A stretch of 64,000 bases of DNA. Source: an uncultured Eubacterium sp. (GTDB lineage Bacteria; Bacillota; Clostridia; Lachnospirales; Lachnospiraceae). Position numbers and translations under genes: made by a program. Shown here one piece after another: positions 53,497 through 62,859 of the stretch; position 1 is the stretch's first letter, and every line of letters begins with the position of its first letter. The stretch is from the NCBI GenBank assembly GCA_958446835.1, contig CAUCXT010000010.1, positions 16,090 to 80,089 on the forward strand, read 5' to 3'. Under the pieces are notes generated by a model. It saw nothing but the letters and a program-made list of their open reading frames with translations, was not told the DNA's origin and ran no database searches.

Positions 53497-53610
53497 ATAT
53501 GTGAATCCCTTCCGCAAATTTCAGTTAAATTATATATAACATATAAAAATGGACATGTTCTCTGTTCAACGCCCATGTGTTCAGGTAAAGAGGGCTGACC
53601 CCTACGTCAT

Positions 53611-53666
53611 GGAACATAGTCTCTGGTTTCTATGTCCCGGAACATAGTTTCCGGTTCCTACATTCC
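53611..53666. repeat. tandem pair of 28-bp palindromic elements
   Basis: Units 53611-53638 and 53639-53666 both begin GGAACATAGT and end TGTCCC or CATTCC; the first is itself an imperfect palindrome (GGAACATAG/CTATGTCCC). Same length and similar ends as the REP-like elements at 53059 and 58686. The second unit contains the HD-GYP stop codon. Confidence 0.7.
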
Positions 53667-54965
53667 TGCAAAACATTCCCTAATTTTGCGTGTTATGTCT
53701 GCGTCAATCCAGCCCTTTTGTGCCATATCGTCAAGTATGCTGCACGCCTTATCGTGCGACATGCCATCCTTATACGGTCTTGCCTCCGTGAGCGCCTGAT
53801 AGATGTCAACGCACGCCATAATACGCTCAGGCTCATTAAGCTCCGCCGCGGTTTTTCCAAAAGGATACCCTGTTCCGTCAAGCTTCTCGTGGTGGAGCGC
53901 TGCCCAGTCGCGCACCTCATCAAAATCCTCGACTTCGGAGAGTATCATATATGTGTATCCGGCGTGATTTTTCATCCGCGAAAACTCCTCGTCCGTAAGT
54001 CCGCCCGGCTTCTCCAAAATCTCATTCCCTATAGCCATCTTTCCTATATCATGGAGAGCACCCGCCATATAGATTTTCTCAATATTTTCATCCGAATATC
54101 CCATAAATCCTGCAAGCTCTGCCGCTTTTTTGGCAACACCCAGCGAATGATTCCCCGTGAACTCCGACTTGTAATCTACAATCCCCGCAAAGAAATCCGC
54201 AATGTCCCTGCATGTATCAAAATCACAGTCACGCTTATTGCGCGGTATCTTTCTCCACAGCTCCTCCTCAAAACTATCCTGTGACATGCTTACAAAATTG
54301 TCCTCAGAAAATACTGCAAGAAAAGCCTCCACGCACTCTTGGTCAAACAGAATATCCCTGTTTTTGCGGACATACTCCTGTGCCACAAGCCAACTGTCAT
54401 CGCTGAAATTGCATGAATTTCCCATTATATCAACCATATCACACAGATGGATAATGCGCGCAAAAAGCGGAATCTCATCCCATCTTTTTCCGAATGGACC
54501 TGTTCCGTTGGCATTCTCATGGTGATATAGAATGGCACCCGAAATATCCGTGTAAAACGGCAGCTTCCTTATATTCTGTTCGCCGTATGTACAGTGAAGT
54601 CCTATCTTTTTCTGTGTCACTCCCGCCACGGATTTCAACAACTTTGAATCGTACGCTTTTTCAGGTTCATCAAACATATCATTGCTTTCCTGTGCCATTC
54701 TTCGCGCACTTTCCATCTGTTCATGCAGAACATCGCTCTCCTGCATTTCCTCAGAAATATACTGTGTCAGCGCGTTGTCATGCAGCATGGCACACATTGC
54801 CAAATCCTGCAGCGCAGCTCCCGTTATTCCCAGTTTTTCCGCCATACACACGCTGATGTAGGCAACCCTCTTGCCATGTCTGTTAGTGACATGCACAAGC
54901 TCTGCCTCTATGCAATCAAGTGCGTATGAACAGGCACCAACAAGACCAACTATATCAAGCTCCAT
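53658..54965 (-). CDS. tandem HD-GYP domain protein (probable cyclic-dinucleotide phosphodiesterase)
   Basis: A 435-residue cytosolic protein with two HD-type domains. The first (about 20-190) has HGKRVAY, MLHDNALTQ and HHENANGTGPFG. The second (about 245-430) has NHSLGVAKKAAELA, the metal motif GALHDIGKMAIGNEIL and HHEKLDGTGYPFGK, the HD-GYP triad. It probably hydrolyses c-di-GMP or a related messenger; the first domain has HDNA in place of HDIG and may be regulatory. No receiver or sensor domain. GAGG stands 8 nt before the ATG. Confidence 0.88.
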   Translation of the reverse strand: MELDIVGLVGACSYALDCIEAELVHVTNRHGKRVAYISVCMAEKLGITGAALQDLAMCAMLHDNALTQYISEEMQESDVLHEQMESARRMAQESNDMFDEPEKAYDSKLLKSVAGVTQKKIGLHCTYGEQNIRKLPFYTDISGAILYHHENANGTGPFGKRWDEIPLFARIIHLCDMVDIMGNSCNFSDDSWLVAQEYVRKNRDILFDQECVEAFLAVFSEDNFVSMSQDSFEEELWRKIPRNKRDCDFDTCRDIADFFAGIVDYKSEFTGNHSLGVAKKAAELAGFMGYSDENIEKIYMAGALHDIGKMAIGNEILEKPGGLTDEEFSRMKNHAGYTYMILSEVEDFDEVRDWAALHHEKLDGTGYPFGKTAAELNEPERIMACVDIYQALTEARPYKDGMSHDKACSILDDMAQKGWIDADITRKIRECFAGM

Positions 54966-55080
54966 CTATTTTTCCTCTACAAAACTAAATTGTTTAAATA
55001 TATTATTTAGGCTTTCCCGCCTTCATTCCTCAATACAAAAGCCTCTGCATTTCCACAGAAATAATTCGTATATGTCCACC

Positions 55081-56205
55081 CTAGCAGTACTCTCCGTACT
55101 CACAGCCTACATTCTCCGCGGCAATTTCATCAATCAGCCGCTCCTTTCCAAGGTGTCTCTCATACAGCTTAACCGTCCCGCGTCCGTTCCCGCCGTTCCA
55201 CAGCCGGTTATGGCGCTTCGCCCCGTCCGGCGCCTCATACTGGATAAGCAGCATATCCTTCTTTTCACAGGTTATATCCGTTACCATGCGGTGAAGAGGC
55301 GTCTCCTGCTCCACATGCCATATAACCTGCTCCTGCGTCTCCGTACATGTAAAATCAGTCCGCGTCAGTGTTCAGAACTTTGAGAAATTAAATTCATAGC
55401 TCTCACCCTCATAGAAAAATGCGGCAAGAAGCTTTCTGTTGAGCGCAAGATGTCCGATTTTCGGTCTGCCGCCGCCGATATTAAACACACTGTTATTCAA
55501 CTTTTTCCCAGAAATCCTGCTTGTAAGATTGTTAGATGACAGCCATACCCAAGGACTTGTAAAGTCCTTGCCCCAGTTCTTATCGGCATAGCCGTAGCAG
55601 CTTTCAGGCTCCACCTTATATACTTCGCCGTTAAAAATAACCTCGCCGGAATATTCCGTTTTCATCCCCTCTGCATGCCAGAACATCTCAAACGCGCCGC
55701 TTTCGCGCATGGGCTTGCTGGCACCGTAGCCGACATTATATGCAATCTTTTTATCAATCCTCAGGTTCCATGACATTTTCCCATCGCCACACATCCATTC
55801 AGGATGTTCTGCCGAACCGGCAACCTCAACACTTCCATGCGTCTGCGTCTCATCAAGAAAGCAGTCATCCGCCGATACGGAAAATGGCACACCCGAATCA
55901 ATATGTACATTATCCCATCCAAAAAAACGGTGAAGCTGCACCGCATCCTTGCCCCACGCTCCGGCTTTAACCATCACATAGGATGGTTTTATATCCTGCT
56001 GCTGGTTTTCCTTAAGCTGTCCAAGAACCGGCTCACTCCCGCCAAGTGCAGGATTACAGGTAAAAAATTCAATAAAAAAGCCTTTCTCCTCACCTGTAAC
56101 ACTGTTATGCCCTGTAAATGAATGCCACCACCAGTCATAGCCGCACTCTGCAAGTTCTCCCTTCAACATGAATGCGTCACGACTCTTATCACTTATATTA
56201 ACCAT
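55081..56205 (-). pseudogene. tocopherol-cyclase-like protein gene interrupted by an in-frame TGA
   Basis: From ATG 56205 (AGAGG upstream) 277 residues run to a TGA at 55372-55374. Reading past it in the same frame gives a further 97 residues to 55081 with no other stop. The N-terminal part (GYDWWWHSFTGHNSVTGEEKGFFIEFF, WNLRIDKKIAYNVGYGAS, SCYGYADKNWGKDFTSPWVWLSSNNL) matches the tocopherol-cyclase-like beta-barrel family, and the part after the TGA supplies its missing end (QYEAPDGAKRHNRLWNGG...). One base (TGG to TGA, Trp) is the simplest cause. Function in anaerobes is unknown. A truncated protein, read-through or sequencing error are all possible. Confidence 0.75.
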
Positions 56206-56480
56206 ATAACCTCTCCTTACACTCCGTACGATTACGAAACCTATAATCACCGGACGGCCTGCACTTCACATAATTCCCGGAATCAACCCAGGTTCTTATT
56301 TTAGATACACACCACTGTCCATAGCCATTATTATGTCATATTTTTCTTTGCAGTGCAAACACAAATGCCTTTCCAGCGTCTATGTTTTTATCTGTTATAA
56401 GCATAGTACTCTAAGCTCCCTTTCCTTAAAAATCATCTTATCTCAGTATAACATGTTCCTGCGGAAATCACCTTTCTACG
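56206..56480. other. gene-free interval
   Basis: I see no supported gene, terminator or repeat between the tocopherol-cyclase-like gene and the GNAT gene. Confidence 0.4.
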
Positions 56481-56972
56481 CTATATCTTTTCATACGCAA
56501 GCCTCGGCGAACCGTCCGCCACATGAATTATTCCGCATTTTCTGAAACCATTTTTAATTATAACATGCTGCATGATTTTGTTGTCCTCATGTGTGTCTAT
56601 TCTGAGGTGGCTAATTTTTTCACTGCAAAACTCTACAACCATCCCAAGAACACCATGCAGGCTTCCATCAGACGCAACTCTGTGTATCGTGCCATATTCC
56701 TTATCCGAAAGCCATTCACCCTGCTCAATCTCTGCGTAAGTCACATCATCGCCGATTATAAATGCAAATGCCCCATGTACATCATCACCATTCTTTATCA
56801 GATACAAGTTCCCATGCTCTATATCCGCAAGCAGATTGCTTTTTATAGCCTCTAAATTATCCCACTGCGTCGGGTTGCCATTCTCCTTCATAAAATTTCT
56901 GGCATAAGCATATATCTCCAATATTCGCGGCATATCCTGCATTCCGGCTTTAACAATACTTATATCTTCCAT
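56481..56972 (-). CDS. GNAT family N-acetyltransferase
   Basis: A 163-residue acetyltransferase: SIVKAGMQDMPRILEIYAYARNFMKENGNPTQW at the N terminus, a central IIGDDVTYAEIEQGEWL sheet, and HRVASDGSLHGVLGMVVEF in place of the usual Q/R-G-x-G acetyl-CoA loop. DTHEDNKIMQHVIIKNGFRKCGII is the family's C-terminal helix. Relatives are common small acetyltransferases of unknown substrate. Single gene. Confidence 0.88.
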   Translation of the reverse strand: MEDISIVKAGMQDMPRILEIYAYARNFMKENGNPTQWDNLEAIKSNLLADIEHGNLYLIKNGDDVHGAFAFIIGDDVTYAEIEQGEWLSDKEYGTIHRVASDGSLHGVLGMVVEFCSEKISHLRIDTHEDNKIMQHVIIKNGFRKCGIIHVADGSPRLAYEKI

Positions 56973-57031
56973 CTTTTACTGATTCCTCTATTCAACTATT
57001 AAAACTTATATCTTCCATTTCATATATGATT

Positions 57032-57898
57032 CTAAATTTTCCTTGCCAACGCTTTGACTTCACCATCCGGTGTCAATGACTCACATATCTTGTTAATAGC
57101 CTTTTTATATGACACAGCATCAAGCTTCAGATTGTTCTTGTCCGAAAGATATTCCCATGTTCTTCGCGGAAATGTAACAAAGCACTCCGCCAACAGCCAC
57201 CCTGCCGCCATCTGCGTATAATATCCGTTACCGGAAAAATCCCTGTTTACAAGTGAAAATATATCATCCAGATATTTTCCTGTGGCTGATTTGTTGTCAA
57301 TTTTATAATCACTACCTGCACTCAGCGCGGTATCCTTTGCGTTCACACCATGCAATACGTCCACAATACCTTCACCATTTTTTGTAATTATATCATCAAC
57401 ACAAACCTTCCTCATACGTGCTTTTTTGTTACCATTCTCATCAACCTTGAGGTAATGATCCAACAGCATGATTAGCCCGACCCTCGCCTTGTACTCTTCA
57501 CCGGACAGCACACACTCCCCGATATATGGCAGAAATTCGTCCCTGAAGCTATCCATCACCTTAAATTCAGCACAAAATCCATCATTAGCAGCCCAGTTGT
57601 TGACAAGCGGAACATAGTCCTTCAAATCCTGCAGCGCCCTGTCAAAATTCTTCTCCTTTGCGGTGCCATAACCAATCACATATCCACGCAAAAGAGTCTC
57701 CTCATGGTAGATGTCCGTTTCTGTAAGCAATGCTCTGAAATCTTCGTTATCCTTGACAAGCTGCCGCGCATACTTTTTTAATACCGGCTGTCGGACACCG
57801 ATCAGATTATCACATCCCGGTATCAACGCGGATGTAAATGTTGCATAATTTCCTTTGTCCGACAAGTTAAATAATTCATCTCTTATGTACCCAAGCAT
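57032..57898 (-). CDS. AlkD-like DNA alkylation repair protein with insertion
   Basis: A 288-residue HEAT-repeat protein. VRQPVLKKYARQLVKD, EETLLRGYVIGYG, LVNNWAANDGFCAEFK and the C-terminal YYTQMAAGWLLAECFVTFP ... SYKKAINKICES follow the AlkD-type glycosylase pattern; the family removes alkylated bases. Between VGLIMLLDHYL and FSGNGYYTQMA there is about 60 residues of charged extra sequence, making it longer than the usual ~230. ATG 57898 is preceded by GGGAG at 11 nt; the longer frame to 57931 is unsupported. Confidence 0.8.
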   Translation of the reverse strand: MLGYIRDELFNLSDKGNYATFTSALIPGCDNLIGVRQPVLKKYARQLVKDNEDFRALLTETDIYHEETLLRGYVIGYGTAKEKNFDRALQDLKDYVPLVNNWAANDGFCAEFKVMDSFRDEFLPYIGECVLSGEEYKARVGLIMLLDHYLKVDENGNKKARMRKVCVDDIITKNGEGIVDVLHGVNAKDTALSAGSDYKIDNKSATGKYLDDIFSLVNRDFSGNGYYTQMAAGWLLAECFVTFPRRTWEYLSDKNNLKLDAVSYKKAINKICESLTPDGEVKALARKI

Positions 57899-57930
57899 AA
57901 AAAATATATCTCCCTTAATCCAAGCAATCA

Positions 57931-57957
57931 CCGGGGCAGTAGGATTTCCCTTGTCCC
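57931..57957. repeat. degenerate REP-like element
   Basis: CACCGGGGCAGTAGGATTTCCCTTGTCCC keeps the CCCTTGTCCC right end of the family but a decayed left end. It lies between the XRE and AlkD-like genes. Confidence 0.4.
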
Positions 57958-57972
57958 AAGTGCCTTGTTACA

Positions 57973-58578
57973 TCATTTTGTCAAAACTTTCCTACAATAT
58001 CGATGTGCCCCACAATGTGGACATGTAAGCTTACGCCTCGTAATTGTGTGCGCTCCCATAATGTAGTCCTTCATATCCGGCACAAATCTTGTCTTACATT
58101 CCGGACATTCATAAGCACCTGCCTCTCTGTCAAGCACACATGCAATCGCTATTCCAAAAACAATCACCACAAGTCCTATGACAATAAGCGTAATTCTAAT
58201 CCAATTGTCCATCTCAATAGCCCCTGAAATAACAAACAAAGGCACCGCAGCCACAATCACCAGCAAAGCAACCATAGCTGACATAATTATTTTCTTTTTG
58301 CTCTCCTGAGCCTCCCTAACTAAATTCACCATATTTTCCTCCGCTTTCTTTCGATAATCTTCCTCAGAAACCCTCTCCCCGGACAAAAGCTCATTTACTG
58401 TTATATCAAGTTCATTACATAACGGTAAAAGCAATGACACCTCGGGAAAACCGTTTCCACGCTCCCATTTTGAAATCGTCTTATCACTGATTCCAAGTTT
58501 TTCGGAAAGCTGCTTCTGCGTATAACCTTTTCTCTTTCTTTCACTCGCAATGAACTTTCCAATCATAATCTGATCCAT
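57973..58578 (-). CDS. XRE family regulator with two membrane helices and a zinc ribbon
   Basis: A 201-residue protein. The N-terminal helix-turn-helix (about 5-60) has KGYTQKQLSEKLGISDKTISKWERGNG. Two helices follow (about 96-118 and 126-148), then a C-terminal zinc ribbon with CPECKTRF and CPHCGAHRYC. A membrane-anchored transcription factor is implied. AGGAGG stands 8 nt before ATG 58578. Target unknown. Confidence 0.87.
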   Translation of the reverse strand: MDQIMIGKFIASERKRKGYTQKQLSEKLGISDKTISKWERGNGFPEVSLLLPLCNELDITVNELLSGERVSEEDYRKKAEENMVNLVREAQESKKKIIMSAMVALLVIVAAVPLFVISGAIEMDNWIRITLIVIGLVVIVFGIAIACVLDREAGAYECPECKTRFVPDMKDYIMGAHTITRRKLTCPHCGAHRYCRKVLTK

Positions 58579-58685
58579 CAGGTTACCTCCTTTCTGAGTC
58601 AATTATCATTCAAATCCCTTAAGCATCACACCCACAAAGCGTAGAAAATGGTGAATTTATGCGGATTCTACGCTTCGTAGATTTT

Positions 58686-58713
58686 GGGACAAAGGGGGGC
58701 TGACACCTGTCCC
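58686..58713. repeat. 28-bp REP-like palindromic element
   Basis: GGGACA and TGTCCC ends around AAGGGGGGCTGACACC. Read on the minus strand it closely matches the element at 53059. It starts three bases after the stop codon of the ATC hydrolase gene. Confidence 0.75.
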
Positions 58714-58715
58714 AG

Positions 58716-59330
58716 CTACAGCTTCGTTACATGAAAGTCACAGCAGTCATCGCCCTGTGCAAGTGTCTTGGTGCGGTGCAGCTTTCCACCTTCGTTCCTG
58801 TAATTTCTCTCATCCATATTGCACAGGCACGGAACGAACTCAAAACAGTTCTCACGTATACCCAGCTTGCATATACCACATTCCGTATAGGTATTATAAA
58901 ATTCATTGTTTCCCTTTTTATATTGGAATTTCCAGTCCAGCTCATACGGTGAATTCTGGCTTGCCCTGCTCTCGGCAAGCTTCTTATCCTGTACCTTGTC
59001 CGTAAACAGAGTACATTTCTTATTCTTATGGGCTTTTATCATAAACGGTGAGTCAAAAACTGCGGTCACCATCTCGTTCACTATATCGGGAGTAATCTTC
59101 TCCGGCTCAGCCTTATGTAAAGAGAAAACAAACGCCGCTATATACAGATTCATCTCCAATGAACTTCCGCCTATGTCCGGAGTTCTTAGAAGCATTGCTC
59201 TGTATTCCCTCTTGACCCTTTTCCTGTAATCTCTCATATTCATTTCCGGTCGCAGTTCTGCCAGCCTACCCAGAGCAGACTTAAAACAGAGCAGCTCCAC
59301 AGCCTTCGCAATAATTCCGTATTTTAACAT
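58716..59330 (-). CDS. L-2-amino-thiazoline-4-carboxylic acid hydrolase-like protein
   Basis: A 204-residue cytosolic protein of the ATC-hydrolase family. The C-terminal half carries the cysteine-rich pattern TYTECGICKLGIRENCFEFVPCLCNMDERNY and a GDDCCDFHV ending, the hallmark of the family. In Pseudomonas such enzymes open the thiazoline ring on the way to L-cysteine; the substrate in gut Clostridia is unknown. GAGG stands 9 nt before the ATG. Confidence 0.82.
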   Translation of the reverse strand: MLKYGIIAKAVELLCFKSALGRLAELRPEMNMRDYRKRVKREYRAMLLRTPDIGGSSLEMNLYIAAFVFSLHKAEPEKITPDIVNEMVTAVFDSPFMIKAHKNKKCTLFTDKVQDKKLAESRASQNSPYELDWKFQYKKGNNEFYNTYTECGICKLGIRENCFEFVPCLCNMDERNYRNEGGKLHRTKTLAQGDDCCDFHVTKL

Positions 59331-59417
59331 GATTATCAGCCTCTTTTCTAATGGGTTAGTTATTTCTAACCTATTTTAACACGATTTATGAACAATTAAA
59401 ATATAAAATAGCGAAAT

Positions 59418-60143
59418 TCAACTACACCTATCAGTCAAAATAGGAAGATTATTTATACACGGTGGCAAATGCATCATGTGATGGTCCGTCATCGGTGTCA
59501 ATATCATGCCTCCCCTTGTAAGCCTTCCCCAGTAGACCAGAAGCCACACTGAGCGGAAATCCGTTGTCACACCGCCCTCCTCAAGTATCCTCATCACCCA
59601 CTCTTCCGGAACCATTGAATTAATCTGTTCCAAGGTCAGCCCTGCCAATATCTTTCTGGTATTCTTTCCTACCGTAATCATATACTCATAAAGTGCATCC
59701 ACGTTCAAAGCCTTGCCAAAAGCCACAGCTTCATCAAGCTCCAGCGCATTACCGGTATCGGTAATCGGTGAACCAATCTTTCTCTGCCATTCGGAATTAA
59801 AAATCTGATTCTGACTGACCATTAGAATATTGCTCACCAAATCCTCGATTCTGTATGTGTGCCAGAACTGCCAGCACATCGGCACTGTTCTTGTACCTGC
59901 ATAGTGTAAATCGACATCATAGTCCTCACGCGGAACCAGCGTATCCCTGTTGCCGTCCATCATATAGTCAAGGACATAATCAGCAATGGTCTTTTCCTTC
60001 CTGCCGGAAATCTCCGCCGGATGAACCATCGCATGAACCTCCAATGTAAGCTCCCTTATCCTGTCCAAATCAGTTGCCTCTAATGCCTCACGCAGCTCGC
60101 CGTAGCGCTCCCTTATAGGTGCAAATAACTCTTCCTTCGTCAT
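59418..60143 (-). CDS. DinB family protein
   Basis: A 241-residue four-helix-bundle protein. The metal-site histidines probably include those of HAMVHPAEISG, CWQFWHTYRIEDLV and the C-terminal DHHMMHLPP. The DinB/YfiT superfamily contains thiol transferases and damage-inducible proteins; the precise role is unknown. ATG 60143 has GGGG 6 nt upstream; ATG 60155, just after an AAGG, is an alternative. Confidence 0.82.
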   Translation of the reverse strand: MTKEELFAPIRERYGELREALEATDLDRIRELTLEVHAMVHPAEISGRKEKTIADYVLDYMMDGNRDTLVPREDYDVDLHYAGTRTVPMCWQFWHTYRIEDLVSNILMVSQNQIFNSEWQRKIGSPITDTGNALELDEAVAFGKALNVDALYEYMITVGKNTRKILAGLTLEQINSMVPEEWVMRILEEGGVTTDFRSVWLLVYWGRLTRGGMILTPMTDHHMMHLPPCINNLPILTDRCS

Positions 60144-60263
60144 ACACTTCCCCATCCTTCCTCTGATTGTTTTTACCCACTCACTCTGTATGTAATATTA
60201 TATATTACCGAACACATGTTTGCAATGGATTTTTCAAATAATTTTATATTATAAAATCCACCG

Positions 60264-60333
60264 ATAAAATAAAAAGCACCACGGAACCTTTCAAACGCCA
60301 TTCCTGTATGTGCGCATGAAAGGTTCCGTGGTG
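60264..60333 (-). terminator. strong intrinsic terminator after the DeoR gene
   Basis: A perfect 17-bp stem (60277-60293 with 60317-60333), 23-nt loop, then CTTTTTATTTTA on the minus strand. It starts 6 bp past the regulator stop codon. Confidence 0.92.
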
Positions 60334-60338
60334 AATAT

Positions 60339-61100
60339 TTATTGCTGTGTAACATTTATAATCTCAATGCTCTTAGGAAGCACCTCACTCACATTGTCCT
60401 CCGTGAGTATCACGCCGCCCTCGAATCCTGCAAAGGTTACGGCATAGACCTCGCCGAACTTTGAGGAGGTGGTTAGAAAATATCTGTGTGCCGGCTGGGT
60501 GTTCTTTACGGCAACCTGCTTGACCATGGCTTCTTTTGCGTCGGGTGTGGTGAATCCGCTCATCCTGTCAACGCCGTTGACACCGAAAAAACCCTTGCTG
60601 AAATGATATTTTTGAAGGTTTAAGACAGCCTCGGCGCCGACTATGGCGTCCGTTGAGCTTTTCGGCTCCCCGCCGATTAGTATGACACTAAAGCCCTTGT
60701 CCGCAAGTCTTTTGGCATGGGAAAGCGCATTGGTTATATAGGTTGCCTTCTCCTGCCTGATGTACTCGATCATCCAGCCGGTTGTGGTTCCGGCGTCAAG
60801 ATATACGCAGTCATCCGGCTCGATGAGTGAAGCTGCATATCGCGCAATCGCCTGCTTCTCAGTGGTTTGCAGCTCCTGCTTCTGAACCATGGAGAGCTCC
60901 TTGTTTACAATCTGTGCAGGATGAAGCGCTATCGCTCCTCCGAACACCTTCGTAAGCCTTCCCTCCTTGTCAAGCGCAATTATGTCACGCCTTATTGTGG
61001 ATTCCGAAGTATTAAGTATTTCCTTGAGCTCGGCAACAGTTATGCTCTCCCTCTCATACACCAATCGGACAATCTCTTCCTGACGTCGTTCTGTCAACAT
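60339..61100 (-). CDS. DeoR/GlpR family sugar-phosphate-responsive repressor
   Basis: A 253-residue regulator. The N-terminal winged helix (1-57) has RRQEEIVRLVYERESITVAELKEILNTSESTIRRDI; the effector domain (about 75-230) is the DeoR sugar-phosphate sensor with LDAGTTTGWM and VNGVDRMSGFTTPD. GGAGG stands 8 nt before ATG 61100. It lies 106 bp downstream of ptsI in the PTS locus. Control by fructose-1-phosphate or a related ester is plausible but not shown. Confidence 0.92.
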   Translation of the reverse strand: MLTERRQEEIVRLVYERESITVAELKEILNTSESTIRRDIIALDKEGRLTKVFGGAIALHPAQIVNKELSMVQKQELQTTEKQAIARYAASLIEPDDCVYLDAGTTTGWMIEYIRQEKATYITNALSHAKRLADKGFSVILIGGEPKSSTDAIVGAEAVLNLQKYHFSKGFFGVNGVDRMSGFTTPDAKEAMVKQVAVKNTQPAHRYFLTTSSKFGEVYAVTFAGFEGGVILTEDNVSEVLPKSIEIINVTQQ

Positions 61101-61206
61101 TTGTTTTACCTCCAACCGCCGGACATGAATTTCTATGAAATTTGCAAATCCGTTTTCAACTACATATTATAACTTTCAGTACGTGGATTCACTGTAAATC
61201 AAAGAA

Positions 61207-62838
61207 CTATTTTTTCTCCAGCGTTGTCTCTCTTATAATTTTTCTGATAGGCAATACCCTTCCCGGTGAAACCGAAAGCTCATCCACACCCATCTTTATA
61301 AATTCCTCGGTGAGTGTTGTGTCCGCTCCTAGCTCTCCGCAGATTCCTGCCCATATTCCAGCCTTGTGTGCGTTTTCAACGGTCATACGTATCATTTTCA
61401 ACACTGCCGGGTGATGTGGGTCATAAAAATCATCAAGCTTTGGATTCTGCCTGTCGATGGCAAGCGTGTACTGTGTGAGGTCATTTGTTCCTATACTGAA
61501 GAAACCTACCTCCTTCGCAAGCTCGTCACTCACCATGACTGCCGCCGGAGTCTCTATCATAATGCCCTCAAGCACATCGTTATATGCTATTCCCTGCTCC
61601 TTGAGCTCCTGCTTTACCTCTTTCATAATCTCTTTGATTCTTCGTACTTCATTGACGGAGGTAATCATAGGATACATTATTGCGATATTTCCGTATACGC
61701 TGGCGCGGAGAATCGCACGGAGCTGTGTCTTAAATATCTCAGGCTGTGAAAGGCATATTCTTATCGCCCTGTAGCCAAGAGCCGGATTCTCCTCCTTATC
61801 AAGGTTAAAATAATCAACCTTCTTATCGGCACCGATATCAAGGGTTCTTATGATGACACGCTTTCCCGCCATGGTCTCCGCAACCGATTTATAAATCTGG
61901 AACTGCTCATTTTCTGTCGGAAAATCATCCCTTCCAAGATATATAAATTCACTTCTGAAAAGTCCTATTCCGCTCGCATCGTTCTTTAGAACCATCGCAA
62001 GGTCACCTGTACTGCCTATGTTAGCATACAACATAATGCGCTGTCCGTCCAGTGTCACATCCTCTTTGCCCTTGAGTGTGAGAAGGAGCTCCTTCTTCTC
62101 GTCCTCCTCCTTCTTGCGCCTTGAGAGCCTGTCATAGGTCTCCTTGTCCGGTTCAATATATATAACGCCGTCAAAGCCATCCACTATCGCTTCTGTTCCG
62201 TCTAAATCTTCCGTGAGTGTAAGTCCTGTATCGACAAGCGCCGGAATGCTCATGGTTCTTGCAAGTATCGCCGTGTGTGAATTTACCGAACCGTGGACCG
62301 TCACAAATGAAAGAATTTTGTCCTTATCCATCTGGACTGTCTCCGATGGTGCCAGATCCTCTGCAAGCACAATCACAGGCTCGTCCGCGTTTACATGGCC
62401 TTCCTTGCTGCCCTTTAAAATTGAAATAAGGCGCTCTGATATATCCTTCACATCAGCGGCTCTTCCGCGCATATACTCGTCATCCATCGCGGAAAACATG
62501 TTGGCAAAATTGTCCGCCGTGACACCGACAGCATACTCTGCATTTACCTGCTGTGTGGTGATAATATTATTGACCGAATCGGTAAAATCATCATCATCAA
62601 GCATCATCTGGTGAACCTCAAATATGGCTGCATTCGCCTCACCGACCTCCTTGCATGCCTTATCATAAAGTGCCGCAAGCTGTGTGAGTGCCGTCTGCTT
62701 CGCGGCTTCAAAGCGCGCAAGCTCCGCATCCGTGTCCGCAATCTTTACTCTTACAATTTTATGTTCCTTTTTTGAAAAAACACTGATCTTACCTATGGCT
62801 ATCCCGCCAAAAACACTTTTACCATGATAAACCTGCAT
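61207..62838 (-). CDS. ptsI: phosphoenolpyruvate-protein phosphotransferase (EI)
   Basis: A 543-residue general PTS enzyme that takes phosphate from PEP and passes it to HPr. The phosphohistidine lies in GSVNSHTAILART (His188), the PEP-binding barrel shows GLFRSEFIYLGR and FFSIGTNDLTQYTLAIDR, and the catalytic Cys lies in GICGELGAD. Normal length is about 570, slightly shorter here. ATG 62838 has GGAGG 8 nt upstream; a second in-frame ATG at 62853 overlaps that site. It follows ptsH by 21 bp. Confidence 0.95.
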   Translation of the reverse strand: MQVYHGKSVFGGIAIGKISVFSKKEHKIVRVKIADTDAELARFEAAKQTALTQLAALYDKACKEVGEANAAIFEVHQMMLDDDDFTDSVNNIITTQQVNAEYAVGVTADNFANMFSAMDDEYMRGRAADVKDISERLISILKGSKEGHVNADEPVIVLAEDLAPSETVQMDKDKILSFVTVHGSVNSHTAILARTMSIPALVDTGLTLTEDLDGTEAIVDGFDGVIYIEPDKETYDRLSRRKKEEDEKKELLLTLKGKEDVTLDGQRIMLYANIGSTGDLAMVLKNDASGIGLFRSEFIYLGRDDFPTENEQFQIYKSVAETMAGKRVIIRTLDIGADKKVDYFNLDKEENPALGYRAIRICLSQPEIFKTQLRAILRASVYGNIAIMYPMITSVNEVRRIKEIMKEVKQELKEQGIAYNDVLEGIMIETPAAVMVSDELAKEVGFFSIGTNDLTQYTLAIDRQNPKLDDFYDPHHPAVLKMIRMTVENAHKAGIWAGICGELGADTTLTEEFIKMGVDELSVSPGRVLPIRKIIRETTLEKK

Positions 62839-62859
62839 CCCGTAGCCCTCCATGAAAAA

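Noticed and set aside
55314..55374. Selenocysteine or other recoding at the TGA in the tocopherol-cyclase-like gene
   Set aside because: No selenoprotein homology, no clear stem-loop after the TGA and a Trp-like context; a nonsense mutation is simpler. Not excluded by experiment.
54871..55383. 170-codon plus-strand open frame across the end of the HD-GYP gene and the tocopherol-cyclase-like gene
   Set aside because: It lies antisense to two recognisable genes, has no ribosome-binding site and reads as a shadow of their codon bias.
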